Assembly: GCF_000016285.1 (NCBI RefSeq)
Contig: NC_011989.1
Span: forward strand, 1,925,001-1,989,000
DNA length: 64,000 nt
Source: Allorhizobium ampelinum S4
GTDB lineage: Bacteria > Pseudomonadota > Alphaproteobacteria > Rhizobiales > Rhizobiaceae
Reading direction: 5' to 3'
Positions 43,207 through 52,563 of the stretch are shown here, piece by piece. Position 1 is the stretch's first letter. Each line of letters opens with the position of its first letter. A model generated the notes under the pieces. That model was not told the origin of the DNA. It did no database searches and saw only the letters and a program-made list of their open reading frames with translations. Made by a program: the position numbers and the translations under genes.

Positions 43207-44442
43207 ATGATAATTCGGTGCATTGCGGCTGCATTGGCAGCCACTGTGGCCTTGCCGCTCGGCATGGCCAGCGCGACCGATCTGGAAGTGACCCATTGGT
43301 GGACTTCGGGGGGAGAGGCGGCTGCGGTCAAGGAGCTGGCAAAAGCTTTTGACGCGACCGGCAACAAATGGGTCGATGGCGCCATTGCCGGTTCTGGTGG
43401 CACGGCACGACCGATCATGATCAGCCGTATCACCGGTGGTGACCCAATGGGGGCGACCCAGTTCAACCATGGCCGTCAAGCGCAGGAGCTGGTGGAGGCC
43501 GGTTTGATGCGCGATTTGACGGATGTGGCCACCAAGGGTCACTGGAAAGATGTGATCAAACCCGCCAGCCTGCTGGATAGCTGCACATTGGATGGCAAAA
43601 TATACTGTGCGCCAGTCAATATCCATTCCTCGCAGTGGCTTTGGCTGTCGAATGCGGCCTTTAAGAAAGCTGGCGTTGAGGTTCCTAAGAACTGGACCGA
43701 GTTTGTGGCCGCTGGCCCCGCTTTGAAAAAGGCAGGCATTCAGCCATTGGCGCTTGGCGGGCAGGCATGGCAGGCCAACCTTGTTTTTGATGACCTGTTG
43801 ATTGCTCACGGTGGCAAGGACTTGTACCTGAAAGCCTACAAGGACAAGGACGCCAAAGTTGTGGCTGGGCCGGAGATGGCAAAAATCTTCCAGGCAGCAG
43901 AAGAAGCGAGAAAGCTTTCTCTGGGCACCAATGTTCAGGACTGGAATCAGGCCACCAATATGGTCATTACCGGAAAAGCCGGTGGTCAGCTTATGGGTGA
44001 CTGGGCGCAAGGCGAATTCCAGCTTGCCGGGCAGGTGGCGGGTAAAGACTATTCCTGCCTGCCGGGTCTTGGCATGAATGAATATCTCACGGCAAATGGT
44101 GATGCATTCTACTTCCCCAAGCTGAAGGATGCTGCAAAATCCAAGGCGCAGGATGTGCTTGCCGAGACGATAGTTGATCCGAAAACGCAAGTTGCCTTTA
44201 ATTTGAAGAAGGGTTCATTGCCTATTCGCGGCGATGTGGATTTGGCTGCTGCCAATGACTGCATGAAGAAAGGTCTGGCCATTTTGGCAAAGGGCAATGT
44301 GCTGCCGAGCACGGACCAATTGCTCTCTGCTGATACGCAAAAGCAAAAAGAAGACCTGTTTTCACAGTTCTTTGCCAACCCCGCCATGACACCCGAAGCC
44401 GCGCAGAAACGTTACGCTGAAATTATCTCCAGCGCAGACTGA
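43207..44442 (+). CDS. CUT1 ABC transporter sugar-binding protein
   Basis: A 411-aa periplasmic protein with a signal peptide (IAAALAATVALPLGMASA, cleavage before TDLEVTHWW). The family-1 pattern includes LEVTHWWTSGGEAAAVKELA, GDPMGATQFNHGRQAQEL, YCAPVNIHSSQWLWLSN and GDWAQGEFQLAGQ. It is close in type to glucose/mannose or oligosaccharide binders. GGAGGAG lies 6-9 bases before the ATG. First gene of the importer operon; a structured spacer separates it from the permease genes. Confidence 0.92.
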   Translation: MIIRCIAAALAATVALPLGMASATDLEVTHWWTSGGEAAAVKELAKAFDATGNKWVDGAIAGSGGTARPIMISRITGGDPMGATQFNHGRQAQELVEAGLMRDLTDVATKGHWKDVIKPASLLDSCTLDGKIYCAPVNIHSSQWLWLSNAAFKKAGVEVPKNWTEFVAAGPALKKAGIQPLALGGQAWQANLVFDDLLIAHGGKDLYLKAYKDKDAKVVAGPEMAKIFQAAEEARKLSLGTNVQDWNQATNMVITGKAGGQLMGDWAQGEFQLAGQVAGKDYSCLPGLGMNEYLTANGDAFYFPKLKDAAKSKAQDVLAETIVDPKTQVAFNLKKGSLPIRGDVDLAAANDCMKKGLAILAKGNVLPSTDQLLSADTQKQKEDLFSQFFANPAMTPEAAQKRYAEIISSAD

Positions 44443-44477
44443 CACTGCCATTTTTAAAAGCCAGTCTCTCCATCTGT

Positions 44478-44589
44478 CGTCACCCTCGGGCTTCTCCCGA
44501 GGGTCTGTCGCCACAAAACTATGTCATTGACGTTGTTTCTGAAATTGGACGGCAGCAGATGCCCGGCACAAGGCCGAGCATGACGTCGG
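44478..44589. repeat. Dispersed structured repeat, copy 1
   Basis: It begins with the hairpin ACCCTCGGG-cttct-CCCGAGGGT and ends with GCAGATGCCCGGCACAAGGC then CGAGCATGACGTCG. A second copy lies at 53672-53780. The first hairpin differs between copies by a compensatory pair change. Confidence 0.75.
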
Positions 44590-44611
44590 AGAGCTTTGAG
44601 GCGGAGGTGTG

Positions 44612-44640
44612 ATCAAAGCGGGTTTACCGCCCGCTTTGAT
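44612..44640 (+). promoter_or_regulatory. Hairpin in the binding-protein/permease spacer
   Basis: A perfect 11-bp stem ATCAAAGCGGG / CCCGCTTTGAT with a 7-base loop, 59 bases before the first permease start. Without a T run it is more likely an mRNA-stabilising or attenuating structure that lets the binding protein be made in excess than a full terminator. Confidence 0.55.
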
Positions 44641-44698
44641 GTACCGACGCACATATTCAGTTTTATTTTTGACGCTGTGAGAAGAGGAGGTTGCTCTG

Positions 44699-45601
44699 AT
44701 GATGGCCAAGGGCCAAACCACGCGACCCACACGGTGGCTGCGCAATCTGAATGCAAAAATTGCATCGATCCCGATGATCCTGATCGCGACAGTGATCTTC
44801 TTCGGTGGCAGTCTATGGACGGTCGTTTATTCTTTTACCAATTCCAAGCTTTTGCCGAGGCTGAATTTTGTTGGCCTTGATCAGTATGACCGCCTGTGGA
44901 GTTCGGCGCGCTGGATTATTTCCATTCAAAATCTGGCAATCTACGGTGTGCTGTCGCTTCTCTTCAGTCTTGTCATCGGCTTTGTGCTGGCGGCGCTGAT
45001 GGATCAGAAAATCCGCTTTGAAAACGTGTTTCGCACGATATTTCTCTATCCCTTTGCCCTGTCCTTCATTGTGACGGGTCTGGTGTGGCAGTGGATTCTC
45101 AATCCTGAATTCGGCATTCAATCGGTTATCCGCTCGCTGGGGTTCACCAATTTTAATTTCGATCCGCTCTATAACCAGTCCATCGTGATCTACGGCATTC
45201 TGATTGCCGGGTTGTGGCAGGGCACGGGTCTGGTGATGTGCCTGATGCTGGCGGGCCTGCGCGGCATTGATGAGGATATCTGGAAGGCATCGCGCGTTGA
45301 TGGCATTCCGACCTGGAAAACCTATCTGCTGATCATCATTCCCATGATGCGCCCGGTGTTCATCACCACGGTGGTTATCATCACCAGCGGCATTGTTAAG
45401 GTCTATGATCTGGTGGTGGCACAAACCAGCGGCGGACCCGGCATTGCCTCGGAAGTGCCTGCCAAATATGTTTATGACTATATGTTTCAGGCGCAAAATC
45501 TGGGGCAGGGCTTTGCTGCCTCCACCATGATGCTGCTCACTGTCGCCATTATTGTCATCCCATGGGCCTATCTGGAATTTGGAGGGCGCAAGCGTGGCTG
45601 A
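44699..45601 (+). CDS. CUT1 ABC transporter permease (MalF-like)
   Basis: A 300-aa protein with six membrane segments, starting ATG 44699 (or 44702). The EAA loop contacting the ATPase reads DEDIWKASRVDGIPTWKTYL followed by LIIIPMMRP. LNFVGLDQYDRLW near the N-terminus is typical of MalF-type subunits. Its stop overlaps the next start by 8 bases. Confidence 0.93.
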   Translation: MMAKGQTTRPTRWLRNLNAKIASIPMILIATVIFFGGSLWTVVYSFTNSKLLPRLNFVGLDQYDRLWSSARWIISIQNLAIYGVLSLLFSLVIGFVLAALMDQKIRFENVFRTIFLYPFALSFIVTGLVWQWILNPEFGIQSVIRSLGFTNFNFDPLYNQSIVIYGILIAGLWQGTGLVMCLMLAGLRGIDEDIWKASRVDGIPTWKTYLLIIIPMMRPVFITTVVIITSGIVKVYDLVVAQTSGGPGIASEVPAKYVYDYMFQAQNLGQGFAASTMMLLTVAIIVIPWAYLEFGGRKRG

Positions 45602-46532
45602 TCGTTCCATTATCAAACCTTCGGATTTCAAAAACACCGAAAAGCGCCTGAGAGATGGGCCTCAGGGTGCCAAGCCAAAACGTACGCTTTCACCGCGCAA
45701 CATCATACTCTATGGCATTCTGTTTGTGGCGGCTACCTACTATCTCTTGCCGCTTTACGTGATGGTGGTGACCTCGCTGAAGGGTATGCCGGAAATCCGC
45801 ATGGGCAATATCTTTTCGCCGCCTGTGGAAATCACCTTTGAACCATGGGTGAAAGCGTGGAGCCAAGCCTGCACGGGTCTGAATTGCGATGGCCTGTCGC
45901 GTGGGTTCTGGAATTCGGTGCGTATTACCGTTCCCTCAATGCTGATCTCGATCCTGATTGCTTCTGTCAGCGGCTATTCGCTCGCCAACTGGCGGTTCAA
46001 AGGGGCCAATCTGTTTTTCGCGGTGCTGGTTGTGGGGGCCTTCATTCCCTATCAGGTGATGATCTATCCGATTGTCATTATCTTACGTGAAGCGGGCATC
46101 TATGGCTCGCTGTCTGGGCTGGTGATTGTGCACACCATCTTCGGAATGCCGATCCTGACGCTGCTGTTTCGCAATTACTTCTCCTCGCTGCCCGAGGAAT
46201 TGTTCAAGGCTGCCCGGGTGGATGGGGCAGGGTTCTGGCAAATCTATTTCCGCATCATGCTGCCCATGTCGCTGCCGATCTTCGTTGTGGCGATGATCCT
46301 TCAGGTCACGGGCATCTGGAATGATTTTCTGTTCGGCGTGGTGTTCACCCGGCCTGAATATTACCCGATGACGGTGCAGCTCAACAATATCGTCAATTCG
46401 GTTCAGGGCGTGAAGGAATACAACGTCAACATGGCCGCAACGATTTTAACGGGCGCCGTTCCCCTGATTATCTATTTCGTCTCTGGGCGCCTGTTTGTGC
46501 GCGGTATCGCCGCTGGCGCTGTGAAGGGGTAA
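45594..46532 (+). CDS. CUT1 ABC transporter permease (MalG-like)
   Basis: A GTG start at 45594 (VADRSIIKPSD) is chosen because GGAGG lies at 45581-45585; the frame opens earlier inside the previous gene. The 312-aa protein has six membrane segments, LPLYVMVVTSLKGMPEI and the EAA loop PEELFKAARVDGAGFWQIYF then RIMLPMSLPIF. The long loop with GLNCDGLSRGF between the first two helices is periplasmic. It pairs with the MalF-like subunit. Confidence 0.93.
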   Translation: MADRSIIKPSDFKNTEKRLRDGPQGAKPKRTLSPRNIILYGILFVAATYYLLPLYVMVVTSLKGMPEIRMGNIFSPPVEITFEPWVKAWSQACTGLNCDGLSRGFWNSVRITVPSMLISILIASVSGYSLANWRFKGANLFFAVLVVGAFIPYQVMIYPIVIILREAGIYGSLSGLVIVHTIFGMPILTLLFRNYFSSLPEELFKAARVDGAGFWQIYFRIMLPMSLPIFVVAMILQVTGIWNDFLFGVVFTRPEYYPMTVQLNNIVNSVQGVKEYNVNMAATILTGAVPLIIYFVSGRLFVRGIAAGAVKG

Positions 46533-46535
46533 ATC

Positions 46536-47627
46536 ATGAATACCAGTGTTTCTATCCGTGACCTTTCTTTGAATTTTGGTGCCGTGACGGTGCTGAAAGA
46601 CCTCAATCTCGATATTGCCGATGGCGAGTTTCTGGTGCTGCTGGGATCGTCCGGCTGCGGCAAGTCCACGCTGCTCAACTGCATAGCCGGGCTTCTCGAT
46701 GTCTCCGAAGGGCAGATTTTCATCAAGGACAAGAACGTCACCTGGGAAGAGCCCAAGGATCGCGGCATCGGCATGGTGTTCCAGTCCTACGCGCTTTATC
46801 CGCAGATGACCGTGGAGAAAAACCTGTCCTTTGGCTTGCAGGTGGCGAAAATGCCCAAGACCGAAATCGACAAACGGGTGGCGCGCGCCGCCGAGATCCT
46901 GCAAATCGGGCCGCTGTTGAAGCGCAAGCCAGCCGAGCTTTCCGGTGGCCAGCGCCAGCGCGTGGCCATTGGCCGGGCGCTGGTGCGCGATGTCGATGTC
47001 TTCCTGTTTGACGAACCGCTGTCCAATCTTGATGCCAAGCTGCGGGCCGAACTCCGCGTTGAGATCAAGCGGCTGCATCAATCGCTGAAAAACACGATGA
47101 TCTACGTCACCCATGACCAGATCGAGGCGCTGACGCTGGCTGACCGGATCGCCATCATGAAAAGCGGTGTCATCCAACAGCTGGACGATCCGATGACCAT
47201 CTATAACCGGCCGAAAAACCTGTTCGTGGCTGGCTTCATCGGCTCGCCGTCGATGAATTTCTTCAAGGGCGAATTGCGCGAAAAGAATGGCGCGGTGGTG
47301 TTTTCCTCCGGCGGAGTCGATTTCGGCCTGACCGGCTATCAGGCCGATAGCACGCTCCTGCCCGGACGCAAGGTCGTGCTGGGCGCGCGTCCCGAACACA
47401 TCGCCGTGGACGGCGATATCGGTCCGGGCGAGGAGGCGCATCCAGCTCTCGTTGACATTGAGGAGCCAATGGGCGCCGATAACCTCCTCTGGCTGAAGCT
47501 GGCGGGACAGGTGCTGTCAGTGCGCATTGCTGGCACTAGGCGCTACCGGCCCGGCAGCGAGGTTAAACTCGCCTTCGACATGTCCGTCGCATCGATTTTC
47601 GACGCCGAGACGGAAATGCGTCTTTGA
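46536..47627 (+). CDS. CUT1 ABC transporter ATP-binding protein (MalK/UgpC-like)
   Basis: A 363-aa ATPase with Walker A GSSGCGKST, Q-loop FQSYALYP, signature LSGGQRQRVAIGRAL, Walker B VFLFDEPLSNLDAKLR, switch His in YVTHDQIEA and a C-terminal MalK-type regulatory OB domain (GARPEHIAVDG). It starts 3 bases after the permease stop and energises the importer. Confidence 0.95.
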   Translation: MNTSVSIRDLSLNFGAVTVLKDLNLDIADGEFLVLLGSSGCGKSTLLNCIAGLLDVSEGQIFIKDKNVTWEEPKDRGIGMVFQSYALYPQMTVEKNLSFGLQVAKMPKTEIDKRVARAAEILQIGPLLKRKPAELSGGQRQRVAIGRALVRDVDVFLFDEPLSNLDAKLRAELRVEIKRLHQSLKNTMIYVTHDQIEALTLADRIAIMKSGVIQQLDDPMTIYNRPKNLFVAGFIGSPSMNFFKGELREKNGAVVFSSGGVDFGLTGYQADSTLLPGRKVVLGARPEHIAVDGDIGPGEEAHPALVDIEEPMGADNLLWLKLAGQVLSVRIAGTRRYRPGSEVKLAFDMSVASIFDAETEMRL

Positions 47628-47674
47628 TACCAAGCCTCGAAGATGCTCACGCATCCTCGTCTTGAAGGCATTGC

Positions 47675-47709
47675 AAATATCTCAAATGCCTGAACGGCTT
47701 GAGATATTT
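47675..47709. promoter_or_regulatory. Inverted repeat before the beta-mannosidase gene
   Basis: Perfect 11-bp arms AAATATCTCAA / TTGAGATATTT around a 13-base loop, 97 bases upstream of the mannosidase start and 48 bases past the ATPase stop. It could be a weak terminator, a processing site or an operator. Confidence 0.4.
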
Positions 47710-47805
47710 TCAAACGGAATACCAACCGCCATTTTCAATGACCCTTGGTATGACACCCCTATCCAGAGGAGCGGTATCATCCGCTCCGCAGTTATCGAGG
47801 TGACC

Positions 47806-50253
47806 ATGACCGATATCCACGACCTTGCCGGCCCCTGGCAGCTTTCCACCGTAAACGGTGAACACGCCTGCACCATCACCTTGCCCGGCGACGTGCATAG
47901 CGCGCTTCATGCGGCAGGCATGATTGCCGATCCTTATTTCGCCAGGAATGAGGAACAGGTGCAATGGGTGGCCGAAAGCGATTGGGTGCTGGTGCGCAGC
48001 TTCCATCTCGATGTGGCCGATGCGGACTGGTATCTGGACATCGACAATCTCGACACCGTCGCCATGGTGTTCATCAATGACATCCCGGTACTGTCTGCCG
48101 ACAATTGCTTCCGGCGCTACCGCCCGGATGTCAGCGCCGCCTTGCAGCCGGGCGAAAATACCATTCGCATTGTCATCCATTCCAGCATCAAGGCAGGGGC
48201 TGAGCGGCAGGCGCGCCAGCCCTTTTACGTGCCTTACCATCCCGGCAATTCGCCGATTCCGCACGGTAACATGCTGCGCAAGCCGCAATGCCATTTCGGC
48301 TGGGACTGGAATATCGCCATCGCGCCGCTTGGCGTCTATGGCACCATTGCCATCCGCAAACTGGACCCGGCGCGAATCGAGCATGTCGAAACCAGCCAGC
48401 TGCACCATGCCGATGGCCGGGTGGAGCTGACGGTCAAGGCAACGATCTTTGCCAAGACCCCATCGGTGGTGCCGGTGCATTTCCAGCTGGAGGACGAGCG
48501 GCTGCGGCTGGACTGCGGCGTCAATGCCGGGGAAACGGTCATTACCCATGTGTTCGAGATTGAAAATCCTCGGCTATGGTGGCCAGCGGGCAGCGGCGAG
48601 CAGGCGCTTTATGCCCTTAGCCTAGACGTGCCGGGCTATACAGTCGAAAAGCTGATCGGCCTGCGGGTCATCGAACTGCTGACCGATGCGGATGAGGCGG
48701 GCAGCCGGTTTGCGTTCAAGGTCAATGGTCGGGAGATCTTCTGCCGGGGCGCCAACTGGATTCCCGCCGATGCGCTGTTTTCGCGTTCGTCGCTTGAAAA
48801 AACCAAGGGCTTGCTGGACTCGGCGGTCGCGGCCCATATGAACATGATCCGTGTCTGGGGTGGCGGTTTTTACGAGGCCGACTGGTTCTATGATCTGTGT
48901 GACCGCTTGGGCCTGCTGGTCTGGCAGGACTTCATGTTTGCCTGCAATCTCTATCCCTGTACCGATGATTTCCTCGATAATGTCGCAGCTGAAGTCGATT
49001 ATCAGGTCCGTCGCCTGCAATCGCATCCGTCCATTGCGCTCTGGTGCGGCGACAATGAATTGATGGGGGCGCTGACCTGGTTTGACGAAAGCCGTGATAA
49101 TCGTGACCGCTATCTGGTTGCCTATGACCGGCTGAACCGGGTGATCGAGCAGGGGGTCAAAAAGACCTTTCCGCAAGCCATCTGGTGGCCCTCCAGCCCC
49201 GCCTCCGGCTATCTCGACTATGGCGATGCCTGGCACGCCGATGGCTCCGGCGATATGCATTACTGGTCGGTCTGGCACGAGAACAAGAGCTTCGACAATT
49301 ACCGAAGCGTCAAGCCGCGCTTCTGCTCGGAATTCGGTTTCCAGTCCTATACGTCATTGCCTGTCATCGAGAGCTTTGCCGAGGCAAAGGACATGAATAT
49401 CGCCTCGCCGGTCATCGAGCTACACCAGAAGAATGCAGGTGGTAATGAGCGGATTGCAGGGACCATATTCCGCTATTTCCGCTTCCCGAAAGATTTCGCC
49501 AATTTCGTCTATCTCAGCCAGATCCAGCAGGGCCTGGCAATCAAGACGGCGGTGGACTATTGGCGCTCGCTGAAGCCGCATTGCATGGGTACGCTGTATT
49601 GGCAGCTCAACGATACCTGGCCTGTCGCCTCCTGGGCGAGCCTGGATTATGGCGGGCGGTGGAAGGCCATGCATTATATGGTCAAGCGCTTCTTCCAGCC
49701 GGTGGCCATTGCCGCCATCCCGGATGAAACGGGCAAGCGACTGCAGTTCTCCATGGTCAATGACACGGCTGACAGTGTCGATATCGATTTGACCGTGTTT
49801 GCGCTGACATTGTCTGGTGAGCGCCGGACACTGATGACGGCAAGCGGATCATGTTCACCTGACCGGGCAGAGATTTTGAGTTCCATTGAACTATCAGATG
49901 TCCCAGGTAATGGACTGATAATATGGGATTTCAAGGCATCCAATGGCATGAAAGGCGAGGGCCATTTTGTGTCAGGCGGCGCTTACAAAAGCCTGGAACT
50001 GGAACCATCGGGTCTTGAGCTAAAGGCCATGCCACAGGCCGATGGTTCTTTCGAATTGACGGTCACGGCCTCCGGTCTTGCGCTGTTCGTGATGATCGAA
50101 AGCCGCCTCGACGGGAGCTACAGCGACAACGCCTTCGACCTGACCGCCGGTGAAAGCCGCCGTGTGACCTTCACCCCAGCCACTCCGCTGCCGCCGGGCG
50201 AAGTGCCTGATTTCACTCTTTACGATCTCTATTCCTGCCAAACCGCCGACTAA
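47806..50253 (+). CDS. Beta-mannosidase, glycoside hydrolase family 2
   Basis: The ATG at 47806 (MTDIHDLAGPWQLSTVNGEH) with GAGGTG upstream gives 815 aa; the frame extends into the ATPase gene only by chance. GH2 layout: a jelly-roll with ITLPGDVHSALHAAGMIADP and ESDWVLVRSF, an Ig-like domain, then a TIM barrel with KVNGREIFCRGANWIPADAL, the acid/base Glu418 (WCGDNELMG) and the nucleophile Glu509 (FCSEFGFQS). DVHSALHAAG and RGANWIPAD are beta-mannosidase-type signatures. No signal peptide, so it acts on imported beta-mannosides. Confidence 0.93.
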   Translation: MTDIHDLAGPWQLSTVNGEHACTITLPGDVHSALHAAGMIADPYFARNEEQVQWVAESDWVLVRSFHLDVADADWYLDIDNLDTVAMVFINDIPVLSADNCFRRYRPDVSAALQPGENTIRIVIHSSIKAGAERQARQPFYVPYHPGNSPIPHGNMLRKPQCHFGWDWNIAIAPLGVYGTIAIRKLDPARIEHVETSQLHHADGRVELTVKATIFAKTPSVVPVHFQLEDERLRLDCGVNAGETVITHVFEIENPRLWWPAGSGEQALYALSLDVPGYTVEKLIGLRVIELLTDADEAGSRFAFKVNGREIFCRGANWIPADALFSRSSLEKTKGLLDSAVAAHMNMIRVWGGGFYEADWFYDLCDRLGLLVWQDFMFACNLYPCTDDFLDNVAAEVDYQVRRLQSHPSIALWCGDNELMGALTWFDESRDNRDRYLVAYDRLNRVIEQGVKKTFPQAIWWPSSPASGYLDYGDAWHADGSGDMHYWSVWHENKSFDNYRSVKPRFCSEFGFQSYTSLPVIESFAEAKDMNIASPVIELHQKNAGGNERIAGTIFRYFRFPKDFANFVYLSQIQQGLAIKTAVDYWRSLKPHCMGTLYWQLNDTWPVASWASLDYGGRWKAMHYMVKRFFQPVAIAAIPDETGKRLQFSMVNDTADSVDIDLTVFALTLSGERRTLMTASGSCSPDRAEILSSIELSDVPGNGLIIWDFKASNGMKGEGHFVSGGAYKSLELEPSGLELKAMPQADGSFELTVTASGLALFVMIESRLDGSYSDNAFDLTAGESRRVTFTPATPLPPGEVPDFTLYDLYSCQTAD

Positions 50254-50316
50254 TCCGACACAAACCGACAACCCGCGTCATGGGAGGCGCGGCCAATTTT
50301 TCAGGAGGAAATGACC

Positions 50317-51078
50317 ATGACCGATCTCGGTTTTCAGCTTTACAGCGCCCGCAATTTCCAACCGTTTTCCGCTATCCTTCCGAAGTTGAAGGCGGCAGGC
50401 TATACCCATGTCGAGGGCTATGGCGCGATGTATGCCAGCGCCGATGATGCGGCACTGAAAGCGTTGCGCGACGATCTCGACGCCAATGACCTGACCATGC
50501 CAACCGGCCATTTCGGCCTGGACCTGTTGGAAAGCGATCCGGCCAAGGCTCTCTCTATTGCCAGGACCTTGGGCGTCAAGGCGGTCTATTGCCCTCATCT
50601 CGTTGCGGACCTGCGTCCAACGGATGCAGCGGGCTGGTTTGCTTTTGGTCAAAGGCTGGAAAAGGCAGGCAAGCCTTTCGTCGATGCCGGGCTGCTGTTC
50701 GGCTGGCACAATCATGATTTCGAATTTGCGGTACTTCCCGACGGTTCAACACCGCAGGAGCAGATTTTCGCCGGTGGCCCGAGCCTGACCTGGGAAGCAG
50801 ATCTGGCCTGGGTGGTGCGTGGCCATGCCGATCCCTTTAGCTGGATCGAGAGCTATGGCAAGCGGATCACCGCCGTGCATGTCAAGGATATCGCGCCCGC
50901 AGGTGAAAACAAGGATGAAGACGGCTGGGCCGATGTTGGCCACGGCACGGTCGATTGGAAGGGTCTGGTGGCCGCTCTGGAGCGCTATAACGTCCAATAT
51001 TACGTGGTAGAGCATGACAATCCGAACGATATCGACAGATTGATCACTCGGTCTATTGCGTCCTTCAATTCATTTTAA
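50317..51078 (+). CDS. TIM-barrel sugar phosphate isomerase/epimerase (AP-endonuclease 2 superfamily)
   Basis: The ATG at 50317 (MTDLGFQLYSARNFQPF) is 7 bases past AGGAGGAA; the ATG at 50311 is too close to it. The 253-aa protein has the superfamily features GFQLYSARN, TMPTGHFGLDLLE, FGWHNHDFEF, WEADLAWVVRGHADP, AVHVKDIAP and VEHDNPNDI, where Glu, Asp and His residues bind a divalent metal. It probably isomerises or epimerises a sugar or keto-sugar made by the neighbouring dehydrogenase. Exact substrate unknown. Confidence 0.88.
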   Translation: MTDLGFQLYSARNFQPFSAILPKLKAAGYTHVEGYGAMYASADDAALKALRDDLDANDLTMPTGHFGLDLLESDPAKALSIARTLGVKAVYCPHLVADLRPTDAAGWFAFGQRLEKAGKPFVDAGLLFGWHNHDFEFAVLPDGSTPQEQIFAGGPSLTWEADLAWVVRGHADPFSWIESYGKRITAVHVKDIAPAGENKDEDGWADVGHGTVDWKGLVAALERYNVQYYVVEHDNPNDIDRLITRSIASFNSF

Positions 51079-51105
51079 ATCAGTTACTTGTCAGGATAAT
51101 CTCAG

Positions 51106-52239
51106 ATGACACGTGAACTTAATGTCGGCATTATCGGATGCGGCAATATTTCCTCGGCCTATTTCACTCTTGCACCACTGTTCAAGGGCATCACGGTGGT
51201 GGCCTGCGCCGATATCAACATGAATGCAGCGGAGCTGCGCGCCGAGGAATTCGGCGTCAAGGCCCAGACGGTGGACGAGCTGCTGGCCAATCCGGATGTG
51301 GATGTGGTGGTCAACCTCACCATTCCGGCGGTGCATTATGCCGTTTCCAAACAGATCCTCGAAGCGGGCAAGCATGTCTATTCGGAAAAGCCGCTGGTGC
51401 TCAGCCTGGAAGAAGGTGAGAGCCTGCGGCGGATCGCCAAAGACAAGGGTCTCTCAGTCGGCTGCGCCCCTGACACCTTCCTGGGTGGTGCGCATCAGCT
51501 GGCGCGCAAGCATATCGATGAAGGTGGCATTGGCCGCGTCACATCAGGCACCTGCCATGTGATGAGCCCCGGCATGGAAATGTGGCACCCGAACCCGGAT
51601 TTCTTCTTCCTGCCGGGCGGCGGGCCGATCCTCGATCTCGGGCCTTACTACATTGCCAACCTGATCAACCTGATCGGCCCGGTCAAACGGGTCGGGGCGC
51701 TGACCTCGATGGCCAGTGAGACCCGCACCATTACCAGCGAGCCGCGCAATGGCGAGGTGATCCCGGTCAAGACACCAACCAACATTCACGCCCTGTTGGA
51801 ATTCGCCAATGGCGCGACCATTACGCTATCGGCCAGTTGGGATGTCTGGTGTCATCGCCATGCCAATATGGAGCTATACGGTACGGAAGGCTCGTTGTTC
51901 GTCACTGATCCGAATTTCTTCGGTGGCGTCGTGGAAGCCACGGGCCGCAACAAGGAGGTCAAGCCGCTGGAGGAATGGGACCATCCGTTCGGCATCAACA
52001 ACCAGGAAAGCGCCCAAGGGCCGCGCGCCAATTATCGCACGGCAGGGCTTGCCGACATGGCCCTGGCGATCATTGAGGGACGCGATGCGCGTTGCTCGCT
52101 GGACCGGGTTTTGCATGGGGTGGATGTGATGACGGCCATTCTGAAATCCGGAGAGACAGGCGAATTTGTCTCGCTCTCCACCACCTGTACCCAACCGGCG
52201 GCTCTTGGCGTAGAAGAGGCAAGGGCCTTGCTTCGGTAA
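51106..52239 (+). CDS. Gfo/Idh/MocA-family sugar oxidoreductase
   Basis: A 377-aa protein with the NAD(P)-binding GIIGCGNISSAY, the conserved VYSEKPLVLS (EKP motif, catalytic Lys) and the C-terminal alpha/beta domain with LFVTDPNFFGG. PGGGPILDLGPYYIANLINL carries the Asp and Tyr of the active site. It starts 27 bases after the isomerase and is likely cotranscribed. Family members oxidise pyranosides or inositols; the substrate here is inferred to come from the imported glycan. Confidence 0.92.
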   Translation: MTRELNVGIIGCGNISSAYFTLAPLFKGITVVACADINMNAAELRAEEFGVKAQTVDELLANPDVDVVVNLTIPAVHYAVSKQILEAGKHVYSEKPLVLSLEEGESLRRIAKDKGLSVGCAPDTFLGGAHQLARKHIDEGGIGRVTSGTCHVMSPGMEMWHPNPDFFFLPGGGPILDLGPYYIANLINLIGPVKRVGALTSMASETRTITSEPRNGEVIPVKTPTNIHALLEFANGATITLSASWDVWCHRHANMELYGTEGSLFVTDPNFFGGVVEATGRNKEVKPLEEWDHPFGINNQESAQGPRANYRTAGLADMALAIIEGRDARCSLDRVLHGVDVMTAILKSGETGEFVSLSTTCTQPAALGVEEARALLR

Positions 52240-52249
52240 GGCGCACGAG

Positions 52250-52350
52250 AGCATTTCCAGCCAAAGTGTATCGCGGTTTGGCGTTCGGAAATGCGTAAAA
52301 ACAAAGAGCTAGAGCATCTCCGCGATTCAACGAAACGCGGAAATGCTTTA
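52250..52350. repeat. Rhizobial two-hairpin intergenic repeat
   Basis: Hairpin 1 has arms GCATTTCC (52251-52258) and GGAAATGC (52287-52294) with inner GCCAAA / TTTGGC. Hairpin 2 has arms AGCATCTCCGCG and CGCGGAAATGCT (52313-52347). The linking segment AAAAACAAAGAGCTAGAGCA is a motif I recognise as common between rhizobial genes. Confidence 0.75.
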
Positions 52351-52426
52351 GTGGAATGAATTTGACATTTGATACCCCCTTTGCGGCACCCTCGAGGATC
52401 AAATGTCAAATTCTTAAATTCCACTA
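52349..52426. repeat. Palindromic element A
   Basis: Outer arms TAGTGGAAT / ATTCCACTA and inner arms GAATTTGACATTTGAT / ATCAAATGTCAAATTC (a TTAA bulge in the right half) enclose the loop ACCCCCTTTGCGGCACC then CTCGAGG. It is related in inverse orientation to element B. Confidence 0.85.
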
Positions 52427-52440
52427 GAAACAGAGACTTG

Positions 52441-52517
52441 CTAGTGGTCCTGAAGATTCCGACATTTGCTCTCGAGGGTGCTGCAAACGGAGGCAAATGT
52501 CGGAATCGGACCACTAG
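52441..52517. repeat. Palindromic element B
   Basis: Outer arms CTAGTGGTCC / GGACCACTAG and inner arms ATTCCGACATTTGC / GCAAATGTCGGAAT enclose TCTCGAGGGTGCTGCAAACG then GAG. The loop is the near reverse complement of the loop of element A. Confidence 0.85.
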
Positions 52518-52563
52518 ACAAAGGCGGCGGCGTAATGCCGTCGCCCATTTCAAGGAGCATATC

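Noticed and set aside
47527-47805. Upstream extension of the beta-mannosidase
   Set aside because: It overlaps the ATPase gene in another frame, has no signal peptide or homology, and a good start with ribosome site exists at 47806.
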